Shown piece by piece: positions 35,921-47,470 of a stretch of 64,000 nt of DNA. Every line of letters starts with the position of its first letter. Positions within the stretch are counted from its first letter, which is position 1. The stretch is from the NCBI GenBank assembly GCA_026413225.1, contig CM048552.1, positions 148,131,053 through 148,195,052 on the forward strand, read 5' to 3'. The notes below the pieces were generated by a model, which ran no database searches, was not told the DNA's origin, and saw nothing but the letters and a program-made list of their open reading frames with translations. The DNA is from Otis tarda (lineage: Eukaryota > Chordata > Aves > Otidiformes > Otididae). Position numbers and translations under genes: made by a program.

Positions 35921-38615
35921 GGTTTCCTACTGTTATAGCAGTTCTTCAAACATTTAAGTCACATGGAAGTGCCAGTTCCAGATTACAGGAGAAGTCATTC
36001 TCTGTTGACAGCCTTTTCCTTGCAATGGAAAAAATCACAAAGTTACTTTAGACAAAGTGAGGAACATGAAAAATGAAATTAGATCTCTGTTCTTTGTCAA
36101 AAGCGAGAACCTCCTTCTTTGTATCAGTCTTCTTATTTCAGGGCCTCTATTCTCTTGCCCTTCTTTCCATTTCCTTAAAGAAAAAATAAAAGTTAAATGA
36201 GTCACATCAAAGCTTGGGATATGACCAGAATGCTCTCATTGCTAGCCAATCCTCCTAACCCTTCTAATGTTTACTTCATATTTTGCCTAATATTTAACTG
36301 AATTTCTGAAGGGTGTCTCCTTAGTCAAATAACTTCCTAAATCTCAGCAAATGACCTTACTTCCTTTCTTCACCTATTTGCATTTCATAAGTAACTTCTG
36401 CACTCAGTATAGGAGTTTAACATACTCAATCTGGTGTTACCATCCATAGTCAAGAGGATAACTGTGTTTACTAACGGCAAAAATTGTTTCTCAAATTGCA
36501 CCGAAAGTACAAAACACACACGCATCTGTTTATTAAAGTTTTCAGCCTTAGTCACAGGGAATAGCTGGTTACCCACTCAGCTGTGCCATCCTGCACATTA
36601 CACACCACTGCCATCGCTCAACTGACCCCCTGGAGCCACACTGCTAGGACAAGACCTTGTCCCTGTCTTCCCTGCTGTGAACACAATGATGTCAAAATGA
36701 AGCAAAATACAGCTGACGGTGCAGCACTGGGAACACAGGTGGCACTTCCGGTCCCTGAAATTTACCCCAGTGTTGCTCAGGAAAGCTCTTAGAGCACTTT
36801 GCCGGCTGTGTAAGATCCACCCTCCCTCTTCTCCTTTTTCTGTGTGAGCTATGAAATATTAACAGGTACTGTAGGAAACCCATCTCTGTTTCTATAGCAT
36901 CACTAAAGGAGCCAACTGAGGCTTTCATGCTGTAGAACAGACATGTCCTTGTCTGAGGTCTCCAGGATACCCTATTCTTACTATTAATTCTGAGAGAAAC
37001 ACTGGCCAGGTAGAAAGATACCGAGAAGCTCTTTCAGTAGTTGAGAAGAAAAAGGAGTAGGAAAACAGACAAAGGGAGCACAGTATTAACTGTATTGATC
37101 TTTAACAGTACTTCACAGTGCCAGAGGAGGGAATTGGTCCCATGTGGCCCCATTGCCTTCTCCCAAAGCCAGGGAGCAAAGATTTATGCCATTCTTTTAC
37201 GTCCTCACTGTTATCTTGGGAGTGTCTCCTGATTTCAAGATGTGGGATTTTCCTCCCTCTTCAGTTGCCTGTTCTGACTCTGCATGGAGCTCACCTCCCC
37301 ACTGTGCAGCTGCTCTCATTTCAGGGGGTGCTGCCACCAACGAGCACATTTGCCTTCATGCGATAAGATCCCAGGCGATCATTTCATTGATGCAACACGG
37401 CAAATGGGAAGAAAAGGCATGAAGGTTCCTAAGATTTCCATTTCCATAAATCTTGCCTAAGGCTCCAGCTGGAGCTGTCCTAGAGGGGCCGTGTACAGTA
37501 TAGTACAGTATATTCCCTGACTGCTTCTTTAGCCAAATAAATTTTGTTGATGAGTCATGTGGGCACTGCAGAGCATTTCAAAGACCCATCTGGCAGAATA
37601 AAGTCACTCGCCTTCAAAGCGTAGTGTATCTCAAAAGGTTCAGCATTTGGATTTGGTTTGAATTCTTGGATCCTTATCTGAATTCCCTGAGACTGTGTAA
37701 CAGGCTTTCTTGCAGAATTTCCGTCATTTCAGCTTCTAGTTAAAGCCACGTAATAACACGAGAAAGCTTTTTCTCCTGGTATTTCTGTCAAAACTAGAAG
37801 TGTATGTCAGGAGGTGAGGAAAGAGGAAGAACCTGAATATATCATAACTTTGAGTAAGATTTGGTTCAGGATTTGTCCTGGAAATAAGTTGAGAATTCCA
37901 CTATATGAATTGGCCATTGCTTAGGTATTTATATTATTTTAGAAGTAAACTCATTTTATTTAACAGTATCTCCATATATCTTATGTTTCTACTAAATTAT
38001 CAAGATAATTTCTGTTTATGTTCTAGTCTGGCAAGCATGTCTTCTGATGTGGTGATCTTTAATTTGGATGGAGCCTTGGATTTGAAAAAACACTGCTTAT
38101 AGTCCATCAGTTTTATTTTACTTTATTTTAAACTATTTATGTGAAGAATATGAAATGCAATAATTTTTCAAATAATTAATCCTTGAAAATACTACATTTA
38201 GTAACTCAAGCCTCAGCTGAAATCCTACTATGCTAACTTTTTCTACAAAAATTTAAAGCAACTGACGAATACTTAAATATTTTCCTTCTTCTTAAGAATA
38301 CTTGTCTTTTCTTATCTGTGTGACTTTGGCTTAGCTATCAAATTATTATATTTTGCTTAGGTTCCTGCATGGAAAGAACACATCCAGAACATTTTTTCAC
38401 CTTTGTAAATCTGTTGATGAAATGTACACCTTTGTTTTAAATTCTTTTCATTGGTTCTGTGAATGCCTGATCTTTTTCCATTTTAGTCACTTAGCAGATT
38501 AGACCTAAGATAGATCATGGACTGTCTGGAAATACATTGCAGGCTGTCTTTCATTACTTCAAGTTCATCTGGATGGCTCATTTTGTTCCCAGCTGCTGAT
38601 AGATAGAATCTATAA
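35921..38615. other. Unique DNA, no gene recognised
   Basis: The part 36560-37440 is somewhat richer in GC and holds several overlapping short frames without recognisable products. A small tandem gtacagtata pair lies at about 37493-37512. Confidence 0.5.
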
Positions 38616-38665
38616 AACCTGGTTTTCAGAAGTACTGAGTATTTTCTAGCTCTCGTAAAGTGGAA
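38616..38665. repeat. Likely ancient amniote interspersed repeat fragment
   Basis: cctggttttcagaagtactgagtattttctagctc follows the pattern 'cctgattttcagaggtgctgagcac...agctc' found in an old amniote repeat family. It may belong to the same family as the fragment at 35241-35295. The call rests on pattern memory only. Confidence 0.35.
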
Positions 38666-41600
38666 ATATAGATGATCAACATTAGTTCCATAGTTCTCTC
38701 TTCTTTGCCCCACAGGATTAAGTCTGTTATAGTACCAAAATGTAATGAAATACCTATTGGCTAAGAATGATAACAAGTTAAAATTTTGAGAGTACTCTTA
38801 GGGCTAAATCATGTCCAGTGTTTCTAAGGGTATATGTACACCAAATCAGAGAAAGGCTGTGCATCTCATTTATAAAAGACCAGTTCTGATCATGGTTTAT
38901 CTTCCAAAAGCAGAATGAACTGTTGCTTGCTAATATACCAAGCATTGTGAGCTGATAAAATAATAAGGTATTTCCAAATACCTGATTTGCTATTAGGTGC
39001 GGGTAGGGTTTTGAAAATACTTTGCTGTAATGGTCTTAAAACAACTCGTGTGCACTTTGCTTTTATTTCAGGAATGTGTATGCAAAAGCAGCATAGAGAA
39101 GCCATTGGAGGCAAAGTAGGACCACTAAACATTTGCAGTCTTCAGGAGAAAAGCAGAAATGGGAGAGGATTAGGATGCTCATACTAGCAACATTTTACTT
39201 TAGCCAGCCCTAGCATAATGCGGTATTCAGTATGAGTAAAGACAGTGACAACATTGTCAACATGGGCATTTGTCTATACTGGATACAAATGGTTCGAACT
39301 GCACAGCAGTAATAAAAACTGTCCAACTCTCCATTTATGATAAAGGAAGAGAAAAATAGAGGAAAAAGTGCTATAATTTTGATGTTGTCGTCACAAGAAG
39401 GTCCATAAATTACTTGTCGCTTTAATACTGTTTGGCAAGGTGCAAGCCAGTGAACATCACAAGCACCGAGGAAAACTTGGGAAGAAAAAAAAAAAGACTT
39501 CATTTTTCAAACACAAACCATTATGATATTAAGTGGTTTCATGCTTCAGTTTCTTCACGTTATACTCTCACTTCTGAGTGCAAACTTTGCCGATGGCAAA
39601 GGGAAATACAAAGTGTTGACAGTTAACTATAGCTGGCCACCTGGCCATCCATTACACCCCAGATGTGAATTGTGAATTTTTTATATTCTTTCTATTTGAG
39701 GAAAATGCTTCCTCTGATGTTCTTGAGCAACACTTTTCAACTGGAAAAATCCACAGATTCTTAGTTTGATGGACTCGTCATTGCAGTGTGGACCCATGCA
39801 ACAATGGTGAGGACACAGAAGAACGAAGGACCCTGTGGCGTATTTTTGCCATCTGTCTGCTTGTAAGTCGGGTACCCATTTCAGTAATTGTCTGGCCCAT
39901 ACAGGTCCATTTAAGTCTGCAAAACAGTTATTACATAGGTAGATTTTCTTTTTTGTGTACTGTTCAGTGAGTAGTTCAGCTGGTTTGACAAAAATCCTTT
40001 CTCAATGTGAAGCATCTTAAAAGTGGGAAAAAATGTATATTTGTTACCAATCTGACTGAAACAAAAAACTTCTGAAGGGAAAAATGCAATCGCTCTTCCA
40101 GTACTCCATACACACACAGGAATAGCCTCCATCTAACAGAAAAAAAGGCCAAAGCACAACTTCACACTCTGTGACTGAGACCAGACACTCAAGCCTTGCC
40201 TCCCACACCCTGCTTTCCCAGGCTCGTGACAAGTCTGGGGCCTCCTTCATGTGCACAGTCGGAGCTTCTATACTTTGTGGTCGGTCCTAAAGGGAACAAC
40301 CTGGTCATCACCACTAGACTAGGCAATCAGTCCAACTACGGCATGCTGTTTTGTTGTTGGGTTTTTTTAATTTTTTATAGGAAATAAAACAGCTCAAATA
40401 GGAGTACTCAGTACACCACATTCTCTGTATGACCTGGTGGTGATGGCAAAAACAAGACATGTAGTTTGATTTCTCGGTCAGAGCGAGATTCAGCACAAAT
40501 GTGAAGCTTTATGTCCTACCTACTGTGTGAATGATCTTGTCATCAGGGCAAAGTTATTCTGTCTTAATCTCTCTCATCAGTTATAGCAAAAGACGTCATC
40601 CTTGCGGTAACAAATGTAATATGTTCCTAGTAAGTGCTTTGATGTTCTTGATGGGCGGGGGGGAACAATCTGACCAGACCATGTACACAGAAAGCCCAGG
40701 AAAATGGACAAGAGAAAAGCTGCACTATCTGATTTATGGAATTGAAATAAAGGAAGTGGCTACTATTCCAGAATGACACTGGTTTAGTCTACCCTCTCCC
40801 CATTTCATTCAGGGATATGTGAGCAAAAGCAGTGCCCCTGTCTATCAGCTTCTCAGGGTATAGGGAGGGGTGTGACTTGGGTAGGAAGAGAGTGGAAAGA
40901 TAGACTAGTTTCCAGTAAAGTTTTACTGAAGCCTATTTTTTCCTCCATCTCTTTAAAATTATATTAAAAAAAAAGCAAATTTCGACTTTTCTATTAACCA
41001 TTTATTACCTCTAAGAACTGATTCTTGCTTTTTATTAAGCCTCCTCTATGCATTTTGACCCCAAACTAGACAAAATTTACAAGCTTGTTGGCACCATCAG
41101 AGTGGCAGGAAATATCCGTAGAGTAAATGTGAATGCTGGGAGTCTTTCATTTTTAAAAACTCACAGTCATACGTCTCTTCATCTGCTTCATGCCTCTTCA
41201 TCTAATTTTCTTCAGAAGCTCCACTTAGCAGCAGTGGCACCTACAGGATGGAAGACAGTGGAGGCTGCTGTATCTCAGGCGATCATTTCGCATGATCAGA
41301 GAGATGCTCTACTGCATGCTGACAGTACACTTGGCATTAATTCCTAGTCATTGCACAAAATTAAAATGCATTTTGTAATTTTGATGCAATATCTGGCACA
41401 CCAATAGCTTGCTTCTGCCTTAACTCCACACTTAAGATATGCATAACGTTTGCTGGAAGGAAAGGCTCTGTTTGTAGGCAAAGCTGAAAATTTACCACAA
41501 GACACAAGCATCATCCAACTGTCAAAAACAGTTTTTTTTCTTGCTGGCAATGAAGATTTTTTTTGCCCCTTTTTTACCTTTCAAGCTTAACTATGAAGTA

Positions 41601-43155
41601 TGGCATCAAAAAGAAAAAAAAAAAAAGGAAAAAGTGGACTGCATGATAACCTCTTGAGATATACATCTAGTCTGGCATGATCTTTTTGCAGTTCTCAGTT
41701 TTTTATCTTCTCAATAAAGTAGCATTTTCCCCACTGATCACACTACTACTGAAGCATGAATTTTAGGGCTTGTAACGTTAGACCATTTTTATTGATCTTC
41801 ATGAGTTTGCAGTGGGGACTTCAAGGTCATTTGGTCACCAGGGTTAACTTTGCAGCAATGAAAAGCAATAAACGCTTTCAGGATAGGCGAGTATTTATTA
41901 TGAGCATTTAATTTCCTCAAAACTGCAATACTTGTTAGAAAGTATTGAAAAAATAAGTTCTTGTTTCCTTTGACATGTCCTTTCTTTAAGCATTCTTCTT
42001 AACTTGCTGCCCCCATGACCTCCTTAGTAGCAGATACAATTCATTTCTTATGCAGACTGACAAAAAAGATGCATGGTATATGGCACTGCATATCTTTACT
42101 TCATTATTTCCTCATAGCAAAGACTTGAAACTGTAATGTGTGAGAAAGAAAAGGTGCCAACATGACATTTACTACTGCTAATATGAATCTGATTAATTCT
42201 ACAACAAGAAACATCATCTTAACTCTTTATCTTCTTGTGTGTGTTTTTTGTTTGAACCAAATTGATAAATCAGAATATTTTGACAAATAACATATACTTG
42301 CAGCCCTTGTTGAAGCAAACAATATCACAACCTAGTCATTTGCAGTAAGTTTATTATAAGGGAAGCAAGAGGCTGTCTTTTAACAATATTTACATTTGTC
42401 TACTAAGCTGAAATCTGTTTTATATAGTTCATTTACAATATATTTAGCCATAGTTACACTTTATTTTTAGGACAGCGCAGTGAAAGTCAGAAATAGTTTC
42501 AGTGTGCTTCGCCATGCCTTATTCTACAGTGTTGTGATTCACCACATTCAGTGAAAAAGACTTTCTTCTAAGGAGGTGTTACTAAAGCCTAATTATTCTA
42601 TTTGTGCCTTTTTTCGTAACTCAGAATGCTTGCTTTCTGTTTGGAACTTGTGCATCCAAGAACCGATTTCTTTATATCTCAGTGGTGCAGCTTTTTCTTA
42701 GCTTATGCAATCAAAATTATTTTATTAATGTATTTTTATTTGGCTTGATGTCTCATTGATGACTTGGTTTGGTTTTGTACTTTAAAACACTGTTTTTCTC
42801 CTCCCAATTATTGGTGGACAGTATGAGAAAAATTAAATGTTGTAGTTTCACATTCTTCAATTTGATTTCTTACTACTTGTAGGTTTGGCTGAAATGTCAA
42901 AAATGTAGAAACTGTGAGAAATACCATAGAATGTGCTGAAGTATATACTTAGAGGGAAAATGTTTTTCATTAAGGGAAAGGGTGAAAAAAAAAAAAAAGA
43001 AAATTGCATTACAAGGAAGCAGAAAAAAAAAAGCAAGCATTTGATCTATATACAGATAATATTTCCCTTATGTATAACATGTATATTTAAACATTTATGA
43101 AAATTGTAAAGAAATAACCCAGAACATTCAAATGCTCTGATATTTTTAAATGCAG
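38666..43155. other. AT-rich unique DNA, no gene recognised
   Basis: Homopolymer A runs occur near 39485-39495, 41611-41625 and 42986-42999, and a ttgttgttgggttttttt motif at 40351-40368. No gene is recognised. 42000-43150 is particularly AT-rich and free of recognised repeats. Confidence 0.5.
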
Positions 43156-43191
43156 GGTGACAAACATCGGATTCCAATGTTTGATGACCTT
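43156..43191 (+). other. Candidate 36-bp microexon
   Basis: TTTTTAAATGCAG precedes 43156 and CTT|GTGAGT follows 43191. Both are good matches to vertebrate splice-site consensus. The 36 bases are open in one phase-0 frame of 12 codons (Gly-Asp-Lys-His-Arg-Ile-Pro-Met-Phe-Asp-Asp-Leu), a charged, plausible in-frame insert. Microexons that add a few residues are typical of neuronal genes, but no gene is recognised around it. Such site pairs also arise by chance in 64 kb. Confidence 0.22.
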
Positions 43192-43333
43192 GTGAGTAAA
43201 ATATTTTCCTTGGATTCATTTCTTTCTCTTCCTTTATTGGATCAAATTTAAAATACCCATAGAACTATTACTGTGGAGAAAAATAAGCTGGCTGCTAACA
43301 CGACTGTCTGGCCATAAAATATGGAAAGTGGCA
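43192..43333. other. Short unique DNA between candidate microexon and G-rich motif
   Basis: Nothing recognised. Confidence 0.5.
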
Positions 43334-43357
43334 GGGGGGTGGGGGGAAGCAAGTGGG
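43334..43357 (+). other. G-rich motif, possible G-quadruplex
   Basis: Two GGGGGG runs separated by one T, then GGG after a short gap, lie in otherwise AT-rich DNA. The two six-G runs alone could supply four G-triplets. Folding is inference. Confidence 0.45.
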
Positions 43358-45865
43358 AGAAAAAGGATTTATGAACCAATACTGGAGGAGGATAAACAAC
43401 ATTTTACCAAAGTCCATAGGCTATTGGTAAGCAAGTGAGGTTAGGACTGGCTGTTGCTTTGTAATACCAAAGCAATACAAATAACTTTGAATGCAAGCAA
43501 ATGACACATAGGTCAGGATTTTAAATGTGAACACATGCTCCAGAGGAAACCATACAGGAATAAAAGTTGTTCCTGTTTTGTTAGTTTAGATTCTGAAAGA
43601 AGCTTTTGTGTGTAAAGATGTAAGACGATAGCACGCCTGGAGCCATGCCCCATGGTACACAGACCACTGTGTTTGTCCCAGTGTACCAAAGGTAGAGAAA
43701 CTTGCAGCCTGTCTATCTCCAGGCTGGCACTGGCTTTTGTGAAATGTGATTTACTTTTACCAGAATGATGCCAAAAGGGATATTTCTTACCATTCCGTGG
43801 CAGGGATTTAGCAGGGAGAGCGTGAGCCCTGCTGAAGGTAAATCTTGATAATCATTGCATTAAAAAAAAAAAATTTAAAAAAAAAATAAAGAGCAGTTCT
43901 GTTTCAGTATTATAAACTCTCCTCTTTGAATACCTTCCAGAAATCTGCTGGTTTAATTTTTTAGTCCCATCTGTTTCCCTCTCACTGGCTATATTTGTTA
44001 GTATTTCCTCAAGCAGCATGTTGTATTGCCCTTACTGTGCTGGAGGAAAAGGGCATAGATTGATCATTTTACAGGACAGGGAAGCGTTTATTTTGGGTTG
44101 GAGTAGAGTGCATTTCCTCGCTTCCTGCCCAGAGTTATAGAAAAAAAACTTCTCCAGGAAAAAAAAAAAAAAAGGAAAAAAAAAAAAAGCAGAGCCTGTT
44201 TTGGTATACCAGAGAAAAAAAAGAGGCAGCAATGTCAGGAGGGCCATTAGGCTGCTTATCTGTCTTTCTATTTTGGCACGTGAAAGCTCCCAGCTCAGCA
44301 TGCCATGTGTCAAATCTATCATTTGATATGTCAGGAGCCATTATTCCCTCTTTTGTCACCAGTTTTGACCAAAGGATGAAAAATTGCTGTCTTACACAGA
44401 CAAAATTATTGCTGAAAAAAAGGGCAACTATGGCACATAGGAGTAGGCCAAGGTGAAACCTGGGGAAACTCTCCTTAGATTAGGTCTGGGTTAAGAGAAT
44501 ATTGATCTGTGTGCTAAAAACTGTTGATCTCTCTCTGAGCAGAGGATGACAAATGCTAGCAAACAAAAAATTGAGTGTCTCCAAGGACATTTGAGCTGCT
44601 CTCTGTTTTCTGTGAGTATTTGTTTGGTTTCTGGGTTCTACTCTAGGGATTTAAACTAAAATAAGCAAATATTAAACAGAAAGGAAACAGCTACAAAATG
44701 ATACAGTGAGAAACTACAGGAAGACTACAGTCAGTTAGAAATTAGACCAGGTATTAAAATTGATAAATGGCTTAATCATGAGAATAAGCATGTGTTCACT
44801 GCAGAAGTTTAGCATATTGTAATTTTTAGGTATTTGGGGCCAATTTCTTTTCTTTGCAATGTTCATTCAGTTTTATTATAGCAAATGGAATATCAACATC
44901 ATATTATTGTTTCATATTAATTTCTGGAACATTCATTTCAAGCATTTTTAGAAGCACAAATTTCATGGTGCTCAGTATGGCTGATTCACAAATCATGTTA
45001 AGGGCAGTAACAAGCAGAGGCTTCACAGCAGCTTGAGTATCTCTTGAAACCAGCAGCAACCTCCCCTTTTTCTTTATTGAGCATACCCAGAAGTGAGAAG
45101 AGTGGAGGAGAGAATCCAACTCCTGCGCTTAGATCAGAGAAGCAGCCATAATTGTTGACCCAGCAAGTACCCAAGCAAGACAAATACATTTTTCAACTAA
45201 CAGAAGAGAACAGGCAAGTAGGCAAGTAGGGACCTCCAAGGAGAAGAGACAGCTTCACTGGGGGAGAAAATTGTGGCCAGGATTTTGGTTTACTTCAAGT
45301 TTTATCCATAGAGCTCTGAGTTTGAATAAAGTCAAAAATAATGGTAATGAAAGGTTCTTTTGGCCTCAGGGGAGCTGAGGCGTGCTGTAAACTGTTGCCA
45401 CATATAACCAGCACTGGAACAGGGATTTGTTTTCTCAACTTTGAGACCCAGAGCAAGTGTGACTCTCCGAGTTTGTATTGGCATGAACCTTGGGCCTCCT
45501 AAGGCCATCTTGTCTGAACAATGACAGTGATTCAGAGTCCCTTCAGTGCATGTTCCTCCCCCATTCCTGCATACAGCTGCCAAGAGTTATGCATCTCCTG
45601 TGACCTTTCTGAATTTGGCAGTGCTGGTTTGCCATCCATGCATTTTCCCATTCTCTGTTCCTTCCCATGGGAGGTCACTGCGGCAGAGGAGTTGTGGACA
45701 GCTAATCTGGGCTTCCCACCAGTGCAGGTACCTAGGAGCAGATGGGAGTAGATGTGGCTGACGTATATAATTTTGAACCCCTCAGTGAGCCTAAATGGCC
45801 AAAAGATGCATATAGCTTTCGAGTGGATGTGGCAGAGTGAAGAGAAGATGCCATGGAGATTTTGT
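43358..45865. other. Unique DNA with A-rich tracts, no gene recognised
   Basis: Poly-A stretches lie at about 43861-43889 and 44142-44188 and generate false Phe-rich minus-strand frames. A GGCAAGTA pair is at about 45213-45229. No gene is recognised. Confidence 0.55.
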
Positions 45866-45899
45866 TGGTCAACTTCAGGTCAACTTCTGTTGACCTGAA
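45866..45899. promoter_or_regulatory. Perfect hairpin with nuclear-receptor-like half sites
   Basis: TTCAGGTCAAC (45874-45884) and GTTGACCTGAA (45889-45899) form a perfect 11-bp inverted repeat with a 4-base loop. The stem contains AGGTCA (45877-45882) and its inverse TGACCT (45891-45896). A TGGTCA at 45866-45871 lies exactly five bases before AGGTCA, giving a direct repeat with spacing 5, as in retinoic-acid response elements. Binding is not shown; the first half site is off consensus at its first base. Confidence 0.35.
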
Positions 45900-46669
45900 T
45901 GCTCAGCTGAAAGGTTTGCTCCATTGAAAAACGTCCAGTTACGAAAACTGAGAGTGAAGTATCCCAGAGCTGGTTCCATTTTGACAAAGTTACAGCTGAT
46001 TCCTTGCTGATTTCCTGACAGATCACCTGCCTCCTTCCTTGGCATCTTGCCCCAAGCTGATGGGAAGTCACAAGAGCTCCCCAGCTCCTAAACTCCCAGA
46101 CTGTTTCACCTTCCAACAGCTTGCCTGATGAGCTGACACAGAGCAGAAACTCATTCCGTGGACACAAACTCTTTCTAAGAGAGCAATGATATTCTAGATG
46201 AATGTTGTGTTGTCTTTAGTGCTAAGCATGGCATCCCAGCATGGACAAGTAATTTAGTTCCACAAATCTTTCATAACTAACACTGCGTTTGACTATTTTG
46301 AGACTGAGCAGACAAGCTCCAGTGCTCTTTGCAATTGGCCAGAAAACAGAGGCATATAAATACTGAAAATATTATATCGTTGTGAGCTGATACTCAGGCA
46401 TGTCTTGCTTAAATTTGGTAGAAATTCTTTTAATATCTTAAACATATTTTCAATGTAAAAAGTACCTAATTTGAAATTGATAATTTGCCCACATAGTTCA
46501 GTTGTGACAGTTTCACTCCTCCTCTCTTATTTTTAAAAGAGAATTAAAATGTAGTGAAAAAATATTTTATTTTTTAAAACAAAATCAAGCAAAATGTCAG
46601 TTTGGTAAAAAATATACTTTTTTTTTTTTCAGAAACATATATGTTTATGTTTATCCCATCCTTCATGCC
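45900..46669. other. Unique DNA, no gene recognised
   Basis: No gene or named repeat is recognised; the end is T-rich (46617-46630) next to the CR1 start. Confidence 0.5.
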
Positions 46670-47470
46670 TGAGGGACAGGATGCCATCCAGAGGGATGTG
46701 GACAAGCTTGATAAGTGAGCCCATGAGGTTCAACAAGGCCAAGTACAAGGACCTGCACCTCGGTTGGGGCAATTCCCAATATCAATACAGGCTGGGAGAT
46801 AAAGGAGTTGAGAGTAGCCCTGTGGAGAAGTACTTGGAGGTACTGGTGGATAAAAAGCTGGACATGAGCCCACTATGTGTGCTCGCAGACAAGAAAGCCA
46901 TCCATATCGTGGGCTACATCAAAAGAAGTGTGGCCAACAGGTCAAGGGAGGTGATTCTGCCCCTCTACTCTGTTGTCATGAGACCCCACCTGGAGTACTG
47001 CATCCAGCTCTGGAGCCCTTAGCTTAAGAAGGACATGGACCAGTTGGAGAGATTCCAGAAGAAGGAATGAGGAAAGGCTGTGAGAGTTGGGGCTTGTTCA
47101 GCCTGGAGAAGAGAAGGCTCCCGGGAGACCTTATTGCACCCTTCCTGTACTTAAAGGGGGTTTATAAGAAAAATGGGGACAGACTTTTTACCAGGGCGTA
47201 TTGTGATAGGATAAGGCGTAATTGTTTTAAACTAAAAGAGGGTAGATTTAGACTAGATATCAGGAAGATATCTTTTAGAATGAGGATGGTGAAACACTGG
47301 AACAGGTTGCCCAGAGAGGTGGTGGATGCCGCATCCCTGGAAACATTGAAGGTCAGATTGGACGGGGCTCTGAGCAACCTGGTCTAGTTGGAGATGTCTC
47401 TGCTGAAGGGTTGGACTAGATGATCTTTAAAGGTCCCTTCCAACCCTAACTATTCTGTGATTCTATGATT
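46670..47470 (+). mobile_element. CR1 LINE, 5'-truncated
   Basis: The copy starts at the sequence coding 'EGRDAIQRD' (gggacaggatgccatccagaggg) and runs to the 3' end (gggttggactagatgatctttaaaggtccc) with a tail ATTCTGTGATTCTATGATT. It lacks the whole catalytic part of the reverse transcriptase. Several small deletions break the frame. It resembles the copies at 16875, 54450 and 61843 in its 3' end, so these four are probably one subfamily. Confidence 0.95.
46681..47387 (+). pseudogene. CR1 ORF2 C-terminal fragment, broken
   Basis: Frame 46681-47022 reads 'FNKAKYKDLHLGWGN', '[21 protein letters not shown]' and 'LYSVVMRPHLEYCIQLWSP' and stops at a TAG. A second frame, from 47067, reads '[33 protein letters not shown]' to '[30 protein letters not shown]'. 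The '[21 protein letters not shown]' segment that normally joins them is partly deleted around 47055-47085. It is a dead fragment without polymerase motifs. Confidence 0.9.

Noticed and set aside
44032-44359. Minus-strand frames with Phe-rich stretches
   Set aside because: They are translations of poly-A tracts. The same holds for 10531-10833 and 13040-13312.
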